A stretch of DNA of 64,000 bases. Source: Cepaea nemoralis. Taxonomy: Eukaryota > Mollusca > Gastropoda > Stylommatophora > Helicidae. This document shows, piece by piece, positions 55,236 through 64,000 of this stretch. The notes beneath the pieces were generated by a model, which worked only from the letters and a program-made list of their open reading frames with translations, made no database searches and was not told the DNA's origin. Position numbers and translations under genes: made by a program. The stretch is from the NCBI GenBank assembly GCA_014155875.1, contig JACEFZ010027748.1, forward strand, positions 1-64,000, read 5' to 3'. Positions within the stretch are counted from its first letter, which is position 1. Each line of letters begins with the position of its first letter.

Positions 55236-56405
55236 ATGGAAAAGATGAGGCATGGTAACATGGACTTTAAACTTGTGAAACAAGAACTTTCAGATGAGCT
55301 GTGTGAGGACAAGCACCACTTGTTTAGCAAAATGGTAGATATGGCTGGTTGCAGCAGTGAGCATAAAATGACAGGACAACATAGCACAGTGTCAGAAGTG
55401 ACAGAGAATAGTTATAAGGCACTGCTAGAGCATGAGAATTGTAATCACATAGAGAATGTATCTTCTGTGATTGGAATTAGCACAACACAATCATTGAGTG
55501 ACAAGAATTATCAGTTACAAAATAACTTGAAAGTGAAAACGGGAGACAAACCAAACATGGCTGATGTTTTTGATCTGACTGTCAGTGCAGACAGCCATCT
55601 AAGCAGATTCAAGAGGAAATATATAGAAGAGAAACCTTTCAAATGTGATGTTTGTGATGGATCATTTGCTTCAGCTGGCAGTTTGAAGCAACACTCGAGA
55701 ACACATACTGGAGAGAAACCATACATTTGTGATGATTGTGGTTCTTGTTTTTCTCGACCTAGCATTCTGATTAAACACAAGAGAACACATACAGGAGAGA
55801 AACCTTACAAGTGTGATGTTTGTGACGTATCTTTTTCTGAATTTGGTAGCCTGATTACACACAAGAGAACACATACAGGGGAGAAACCTTACAAGTGTGA
55901 TGTTTGTGGTGCATCTTTTACTGTATGTTTTAATCTGATAAGGCATGTGAGAACACATACAGGGGAGAAACCTTACAAGTGTGATGTTTGTGATGCATCA
56001 TTTGCTGTATCTAGTCATTTGACATCACACAAGAGAACACATACAGGAGAGAAACCTTACAAGTGTGATGATTGTGGTGCATCATTTGCTGTATCTAGTA
56101 GTCTGACAACACACAAGAGAACACATACAGGAGAAAAACCATACAGGTGTGATATTTGTGGTGTATATTTTTCTGAATCTAGTAATCTGAATAGACACAA
56201 GAGAATGCATACAGGGGAGAAACCTTACAAGTGTAATGTTTGTGGCGTATCTTTTTCTGAATCTGGTAATCTGATTAAACACAAGAGAATGCATACAGGG
56301 GAGAAACCTTACAAGTGTGATGTTTGTGGTGTATCTTTTTCTGCATCTGGTAGTCTGATTAAACACAAGAGAAAACAACATGAGAGAAACCTGAAATTGG
56401 TGTGA
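55236..56405 (+). CDS. C2H2 zinc-finger protein, 9 fingers (gene 2)
   Basis: 389 residues from the conserved ATG (55236). The N-terminal 134 residues are nearly the same as gene 1, including MDFKLVKQELSDELCEDKHH with a VKQE SUMO-type site, and carry no KRAB, BTB or SCAN domain. From about residue 135 there are nine fingers with THTGEKPY linkers. Eight are C-x2-C-x12-H-x3-H; the last has H-x4-H (HKRKQH). Finger helices differ from gene 1 at several base-contact positions (for example SRPSILIKH, TVCFNLIRH, SESSNLNRH), and gene 2 lacks the duplicated finger pair of gene 1. Probably a nuclear DNA-binding regulator that diverged after duplication. Confidence 0.86.
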   Translation: MEKMRHGNMDFKLVKQELSDELCEDKHHLFSKMVDMAGCSSEHKMTGQHSTVSEVTENSYKALLEHENCNHIENVSSVIGISTTQSLSDKNYQLQNNLKVKTGDKPNMADVFDLTVSADSHLSRFKRKYIEEKPFKCDVCDGSFASAGSLKQHSRTHTGEKPYICDDCGSCFSRPSILIKHKRTHTGEKPYKCDVCDVSFSEFGSLITHKRTHTGEKPYKCDVCGASFTVCFNLIRHVRTHTGEKPYKCDVCDASFAVSSHLTSHKRTHTGEKPYKCDDCGASFAVSSSLTTHKRTHTGEKPYRCDICGVYFSESSNLNRHKRMHTGEKPYKCNVCGVSFSESGNLIKHKRMHTGEKPYKCDVCGVSFSASGSLIKHKRKQHERNLKLV

Positions 56406-57625
<1,220 letters not shown>

Positions 57626-57820
57626 TGCATAAGATAAACGTGGACTCATGATGGATATTGCCATTGTGCCGTGAAGTGTTAGGCCTTCACATCTTCTTGC
57701 CCTCAGCTTGTGAGATTATTGACAGTTCCCTTCCCTGCTGCCATTCCTTCCCAAAAGAATTCCCACAAAATTATCTGGCTTCCATTTTTGGAGGCTGGGT
57801 CAAACAGAGCAGTAATGGTC

Positions 57821-59603
57821 ATCATCATCTTCCACTCCTGCCGTCAAGCGTTGTGGGGAGGAATAATTTACGCTCCAGCACCCGATGGGCGGCACTGGAT
57901 AGTGTCATTCCGTGTGATTGTACAATGTCTTTGATGTTGTCAATCCATTTTCTTCTTGGACGTTCTCTTGGTCTCGTCGCAGATGATTTTTGATGTAAGG
58001 CCAGTGATGGTAGTTGATGGTGTTGCATTCTAACAACATGGCCAAGCCACTTGATCTTTTGTCTTACAATAAATTGGCACAAGGTATTGATCCCACTGTC
58101 TGTCTGATAACAGCATTTCTTACTCGGCCTCGGATTGTTAAGTTGGCAGCTCTCCTCAGGCATCTCATCATGGTGTCGATTTTCGAAAGTGCGATTTGGA
58201 TAAAGTCCAAGTGTGATTTTGGAGCATAGGGTTGCTGTGAATATGCTGTTTATCATCTGTCGTTTTGCGGACATGGGTATATTTGGATGTTTCAGTATAG
58301 GTGATAGTGCACTAGCTTTTTGACATCTGATTTCGATTTCTTTGTCCTATCTGCCATCTTCTGTGATCATACTTCCAAAATATTTGAATTCTTTAACTTA
58401 TTTCAGATTTGTGCTATTTATCTGTATACTTAGTGGACCAGGCTATCAGCTAACTTGCATTACTTTGGTTTGTTGTGCATCATTTGTGTTTATACTCATA
58501 TTGTATCTGCTGCATGTTGAACTCAGATTATTAATATGATTTTGTAGTCGCTGTAAAACAGGCACTGATCGTCTGCAAATAGAAGTTCATTTATTTCCTG
58601 TGAATCATTTGTTTCATCTGGAGTAAAGAGTTCTAAATTTTCTGAATCTATTCTGTCAAGGCTTGCTTCTTTGGATATTCTGTCCATGTAGATATTAAAT
58701 AGCAGAGGAGAGAGCACACATCCCTGTCTCACTGATGTACTGACTGTGAACATATCTGATATACCTTCTTGTGTTCTTACTGCACTTCTGCTCGAGTGGT
58801 ACATGGCTATGCTGTTTTCTGCAAATGTTCTTGTATCCCATAGTCTTCAAGGATGGTCAATAATCTGTATCTGTCTACTCTATCGAAAGCCTTTTCCTGA
58901 TCTACAAGCACAATATTCTGCTGGTCACTATATTCGATAGCTTTTTTCCACATATTTGTCTAAGTGTAAATAGCGCATCAGTGCAACTTTTACCTTTCCG
59001 TAAACTGAATTGTACTTTGCTTAACTGTTGTTGTTCTTCTTCTTCTGCGTTCATCCGGAGTTTTTTTTTTTCAGACGTGATTGCGCTGTGCCTGTTTACA
59101 GCAGAGCTGCGTTCTTGCGCTGTTAGGCCAACACATCCGACTTCTGCGGGCATTTGTTGACCGGGTTAACCTTCCCAGTAACTGTTGTTCAACTATGGGT
59201 CTAGCTCTTTGTTCCAATAGTTTTGCGTACATTTTCCCTACATGGCTCAGAAGTGATATACGTCTGTATGTTTCGCACTCTCTCATATCGCCTTTCTTTT
59301 TCCATATTGGTACTATTATTGCCTGTTGCCAATCATCTGGGACTTCTTTCTTCCCATGCTATATTGAAAAGTCTTGTTAGCTATTTAATTCCTGTTTCCC
59401 CCACAGGCCTGAATAGCTTCTGTGGTTATTCCATCTGGACCCAGTGATTTGTATTTAGGACTTTTCTGTATAACTGCTTTGACTTCTGCAGGGATTAAAT
59501 TTGGTTCTTATTCATGGCTTTTAGGCACAAAAATTAGGATTACTATGTTATTATGTGTGGGGTTAAGTAGTTCTTGAAAGTATCCTGCACAACTTGCTGG
59601 TAC
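57821..59603 (-). mobile_element. Element J: LINE fragment inserted in zinc-finger unit 2
   Basis: Absent from unit 1 at about 17340. Minus frames: RT start (59590-59190, MRECETYRRISLLSHVGKMY), RT catalytic block (58804-58523, TSVRQGCVLSPLLFNIYM, LLFADDQCLFY), C-terminal block (58274-57825, KWLGHVVRM, RPRERPRRKWIDNI). It is broken by stops and by a C insertion at 59033-59178. Probably RTE-like. Confidence 0.8.
59033..59178 (-). mobile_element. Element C 3' UTR tail, 146 bp, inserted in element J
   Basis: An 11-bp target-site duplication TAACTGTTGTT (59022-59032, 59179-59189). The content is the last about 130 bp of element C (CTCCGGATGAACGCAGAAG on the element strand) plus its GAA tail. Confidence 0.9.
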
Positions 59604-59826
59604 TCGTCAGAGAAAATAATCCTGCCATTTCTGGCCATTGAAACCAAACAAATGTCTTGGTAGATCAGCACTAAAGCAGCACATCTCCCGAGAACACTTA
59701 CGGGAAAATTATGCAGTTATGTTTATCAGGCAGTTTTCTATCAGTGTAAAGTCAGGTACAGCCCCCCACCCCATTACATGCCTTAAGTGTGTTGAGTATA
59801 TGGTGCTAGAGCCATATGTTTACAGG

Positions 59827-60852
59827 CACAGCTGCCACTCAGTGATGTGCTGAGTATCACACCAGCTGCCACTCAGTGATGTGCTGAGTATCACACCAGC
59901 TGCCACTCAGTGATGTCTGAGTATCACACCAGCTGCCACTCAGTGATGTGATATCCCAGCTGCCACTAGGTATCACACCAGCTGCCACTCAGTGATGTGC
60001 TGAGTATCACACCAGCTGCCACTCAGTGATGTGCTGAGTATCACACCAGCTGCCACTCAGTGATGTGCTGAGTATCACACCAGCTGCCACTCAGTGATGT
60101 GCTGAGTATCACACCAGCTGCCACTCAGTGATGTGCTGAGTATCACACCAGCTGCCACTCAGTGATGTGCTGAGTATCACACCAGCTGCCACTCAGTGAT
60201 GTGCTGAGTATCACACCAGCTGCCACTCAGTGATGTGCTGAGTATCATACCAGCTGCCACTCAGTGATGTGCTGAGTATCATACCAGCTGCCACTCAGTG
60301 ATGTGCTGAGTATCATACCAGCTGCCACTCAGTGATGTGGTCAGTATCACACCAGCTGCCACTCAGTGTGATGTGGTCAGTATCACACCAGCTGCCACTC
60401 AGTGAGTGATGTGGTCAGTATCACACCAGCTGCCACTCAGTGAGTGATGTGGTCAGTATCACACCAGCTGCCACTCAGTGAGTGATGTGCTCAGTATCAC
60501 ACCAGCTGCCACTCAGTGAGTGATGTGCTCAGTATCACACCAGCTGCCACTCAGTGAGTGATGTGCTCAGTATCACACCAGCTGCCACTCAGTGAGTGAT
60601 GTGCTCAGTATCACACCAGCTGCCACTCAGTGAGTGATGTGCTCAGTATCACACCAGCTGCCACTCAGTGAGTGATGTGGTCAGTATCACACCAGCTGCC
60701 ACTCAGTGAGTGATGTGGTCAGTATCACACCAGCTGCCACTCAGTGAGTGATGTGGTCAGTATCACACCAGCTGCCACTCAGTGAGTGATGTGGTCAGTA
60801 TCACACCAGCTGCCACTCAGTGAGTGATGTGCTAAGTATCACACCAGCTGCC
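59827..60852 (+). repeat. 34-bp and 38-bp satellite, about 29 copies
   Basis: Same satellite as 17562-17992. From 59827 to about 60340 the unit is 34 bp (lacking GAGT, with GATGTGCTGAGTAT); from about 60380 to the end it is 38 bp. The two forms lie in blocks and are not mixed. Confidence 0.93.
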
Positions 60853-60863
60853 TTTACTCAACA

Positions 60864-61173
60864 GTACATATGTTGGTGCCCATAAATCTGACATGTACAT
60901 ATGTTGGTGCCCATAAATGTGACACGTACATATGTTGGTGCCCATAAATCTGACATGTACATATGTTGGTGCCCATAAATCTGACACATACATATGTTGG
61001 TGCCCATAAATGTGACACATACATATGTTGGTGCCCATAAATCTGACATGTACGTATGTTGGTGCCCATAAATGTGACATGTACATATGTTGGTGCCCAT
61101 AAATCTGACATTTACGTATATTGGTGCCCATAAATGTGACACATGCATATGTTGGTGCCCATAAATATGACAT
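60864..61173 (+). repeat. 31-bp tandem repeat, 10 copies
   Basis: The unit starts GTACATATGTTGGTGCCCAT and ends AAATCTGACAT. Unit 1 has a single copy (about 18003-18036), so the array is new in copy 2. Units with AAATCTG and AAATGTG are interspersed. Confidence 0.95.
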
Positions 61174-61402
61174 GTCTAGTAACTGTCCTGTATGTTGTAC
61201 ACAAGGTGTCAGTCTGAAGAACCACATGAGAACACACGTCAGAGAGATGTGATGTTTGAGGTGTTAACATGTGCTGTGTATATATTTTTTGATAACGTAC
61301 AAACAAATACAATTATGAGAACCATTACAGTGTTGTTCATATTGTATTCTTGTATTTATGGAAAATAACTGTTGTCATCAGACATCTTCATCATCAGTCT
61401 CC

Positions 61403-64000
61403 AGATTCTTCTTCTTATGCATTGATCCGTAGATTTCTTTTTCGGACATGATTGTGTTGTGCCAGTTTACATCAGAGCTGCATTCTTGCGCCAACACATC
61501 CAACTTCAGCGGGCATTTGTTGACTGGGTTAACCTTCCCGGGGGTTTCTTAGGACGTTTGACTATCACTGTTGTGGTGTTATCCCCCATCCCAGCTGGCC
61601 CATTTAGAACAGCCGAAGACATCCTGGTCAGCCCTCAAGGGAAGGCAGGGGCAGACCATGGGCATTCCCCGCCATCCAAGGAGGCTTCCATAATTGCAGA
61701 GCCGACACAAAGCGCTCTGGTGCTGGGCTCACCCACGGAATCATCACGTCCTGCACATGGCTGCTTAGCCTCACTTCCGTATATTGGGCCTTCCAGTCAC
61801 CATAGGCTGTTCCTCCGGAAACTAGAAGAATGCAGTCTGCAGATGACATCAACACAGTGAGCTTTCGATTCAGACTTTCTATGTCTACTGCTATCCAAGC
61901 AATATTCCATTTCTTGCCACTAGGACACTTTTTCCACTTTGATGACGCCCATACAGCGAGCTTTTGATTCGGACTTTCCACTTAATGGATTTGCTATCCC
62001 AAGCAATATTTCATTTCATGCCACTGGGATGCTTTTGCTACCGACATACCTGTGGTATGAAGTGTGGCAGTCTAAGTACTTCTTCATGCACCTTTAGATG
62101 TCAACCTGAATGTAGTTAAAGTAAGCTGCGGTCAACTTGAGCTTGTTGATATCTCCATAGAGCTTGTCCTCAAATGAAGCAAGTGTGGGCTAAAATATCT
62201 TTCTCTGTTCTGCATATATTGGGCACTCCTGCAGCAAATGTTTAGCTGTCATTTTACTAGTTCCACAATTACATTCATTGGTATCTCCTATCTTTAGTTT
62301 ATTGAACAAGTGGTATTTCAGCCTGTTATGTCCTGTGCGGAGTCTGAAGATTGCCACTTGTTAACTTCTGTCGAGTTTGTAATATGCATCATCTTTCTGG
62401 TGGCCTGGATGCTCCGATTCCCATTTGGTTCTATAAGTGCTTTTTATAAACCTCTTTGCCTCATAGGTTATGTCTGTGTCAGGCTGTTGTAGTCGTCCGC
62501 CTCTTTTGCTAGTCTGTCAGCCTCTTCATTTCCATGTATACTGCATTGTGATGGGATCCACTGTATTGCAACTTTTTTGGATTTCTGGCACAGACCATGG
62601 AGTGCTGCTCTTAGGTCAGCTAGTTCTGTGTTTTTGCTCTTCAGTATTGAGACAGCTGACTTTGCATCTGTGAAGATAGTTATTTGCTTCTCTTTATTTT
62701 CCTCCATCAAGAGCATGTCTGCTGCAGTTTTCAAAGCCTCTACCTCTGCTTTGAAGTTACTTGAAAATTTTCAGTTGCCACTGACTTTTTTTCACTCCAT
62801 TTTTTAAATTTAGGAGAATTCCTCCTCCATTTTCTGTTGAATTTTTGGCTGATCCATCTGTATATACATGGGTCCAATTGCTACTTAGGTATTTTATGTA
62901 GTTTACTTTATGTAGTTTATTGCTATTTTTCTTCTTTCTGTTTCATTCTGAGAGTTCTTTTTCTCAATACCAGGAATGTTTTCTATCATCTCAGGCAGTT
63001 GCTGCTGTCTCAAAGCTGGAAACTTGTGTTCTTTGTAAATGGTTTTGACTTAAGTATAGGATCTGCCCTAATCTTTCGTTTCGCGGTTTCCACAAAGTTG
63101 CTATGCTTCAGTCTTCCCTTTCCAAAACCATTAAACCTTTTATTCATGGGGTGGTCTGTCAATCTTCTACATTTTTCTCCTTGTTGCTGGGCTCTACTAT
63201 CTCTTCTATCCTGCTTTGGTTGTAAACAAGTGATCTTTTTCTAGTTCTTTAATAGGCGTTGTCTTCAGGCTTCCAGTTATGATTCGCATTCCTTGATTTT
63301 GGACTACTTATTTTGTTAAAGTTTGACTTAGCTGCTGTTGCCCAAGCTGCGATGCCATATTCCAGTACTAGCCTCACCTGTCCAGTGTATAACTTCTTGA
63401 GAACTTTCTCATCTGCTCCCCACGTTGTACCAGCAAGCTTTTTCATGATTGCCATTCTTTGCCTTGCTCTTGTTCGATTTTTCTCAACATGTGTTTTCCA
63501 TGTCATGATTGCCATTCTTTGCCTTGCGCTTGTTCGATTTTTCTCAACCTGTGTTTTCCATGTCAGGCGACTATCAAAGGTAACTCCTAGACAGTTTGGA
63601 TTTTCTTCATGTCGCAATATTTTTCCATTCAATACCAGCTTAGGTTGCTGAGTTTTATTTGAGAGGGAGAACACTGCATGTTGTTTTCTCCTCACTTATC
63701 TTCACTAGCCATGATTTTGACCAGTCCTCTAGCGCTAATAAGGCTTGCTGTATTCTGCTGTTAGCTGTACTAATATATTCTTCAGATGTCCATATGGCTA
63801 GGTCATCTGCAAAGGAGGATGTGTGCACTCTGGCTGGAAAGTTTTCTGTGATGTCATTTATATACGCTAGGAATAATGTTGAGGACATGTTGCTCCAACA
63901 GCATCTTTTTTACTGGTTTGTCCTTGTACTTTTGTCCTGGCAGTTCTGTTCTCGAGGTAGTGGCTGATCCATTTGTACATTTTCCCACAAACATGCATTT
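61403..64000 (-). mobile_element. Element C copy running off the right edge
   Basis: Minus strand: GAA tail at 61403, 3' UTR to about 62090, RNase H (62734-62468, FTDAKSAVSILKS, AEADDY-type end), connector, and RT (63888-63249, SSTLFLAYINDITENFPA, SFADDLAIW, TRARQRMAIM). It has several frameshifts and a 60-bp in-frame tandem duplication (63444-63563). The 5' end lies outside the window. Confidence 0.88.

Noticed and set aside
59827..60852. Possible CRISPR-like array (regular about 34-38 bp repeats)
   Set aside because: Units are contiguous with no unique spacers; it is a eukaryotic satellite.
60832..61227. Three parallel minus frames with repeated YGHQHMYMSDLWAPTYV peptides
   Set aside because: Artefact of the 31-bp tandem repeat, open in all three frames.

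Overview
This is eukaryotic, repeat-saturated DNA. The C2H2 zinc-finger arrays, several lineages of non-LTR retrotransposon, Penelope-like remnants, hAT-type MITEs and abundant microsatellites suggest an invertebrate, most likely a lophotrochozoan and probably a mollusc. A motif like GGGAAATAACTC, which I recall from molluscan repeats, occurs near 25480 and, inverted, near 37255. The species cannot be named from the sequence.

The only convincing host genes are two paralogous C2H2 zinc-finger genes, at 13628-14860 and 55236-56405 on the + strand. Each is a single coding exon behind a conserved 3' splice site. They sit in two copies of a segmental duplication, about 13340-18420 and 54015-61402. 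Each copy carries the gene, decayed finger remnants downstream and the same satellite. The copies differ by satellite expansion and by retroelement insertions, so each serves as the empty-site control for the other.

Almost everything else is mobile DNA. Names used here are local. A (4889-9036, -): nearly intact, RTE-like endonuclease-RT element with one frameshift. B (best copy 38262-42200, -): endonuclease-RT-RNase H element. C (34498-37106 + and others): RT-RNase H element with a long 3' UTR and a GAA tail. D (15583-16972 + and 51885-53050 -): RT-RNase H elements with almost no 3' UTR. E (46150-50808 + and many fragments): RTE-like element with an ATTG-type tail. PLE: two 3' ends of a Penelope-like element with a GIY-YIG domain. 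J (57821-59603, -): another endonuclease/RT-type LINE. Insertions are heavily nested: C in E, D in E, PLE in B, MITE in C, C in J.

The most interesting signals are RNA structures at retroelement ends. Two C-family copies that lack most of the coding region (48301-49975 and 19323-22120) begin, exactly at the border set by their target-site duplications, with a sequence that can fold like an HDV-type self-cleaving ribozyme. Both PLE 3' ends carry hammerhead-core motifs. B elements share a covarying 5' pseudoknot.

Region by region: 1-4888 simple repeats; 4889-9700 element A and a B tail; 9700-13325 microsatellite, and B with PLE inside; 13340-18420 zinc-finger unit 1; 18575-22270 MITEs and C; 23020-26900 B/PLE/D/E remnants; 27000-34150 C/E fragments plus an unexplained 2.4 kb insert; 34157-42880 C, B and D; 42881-44410 unique AT-rich DNA; 44411-53850 mosaic with E, C and D nested; 54015-61402 zinc-finger unit 2; 61403-64000 another C running off the edge.
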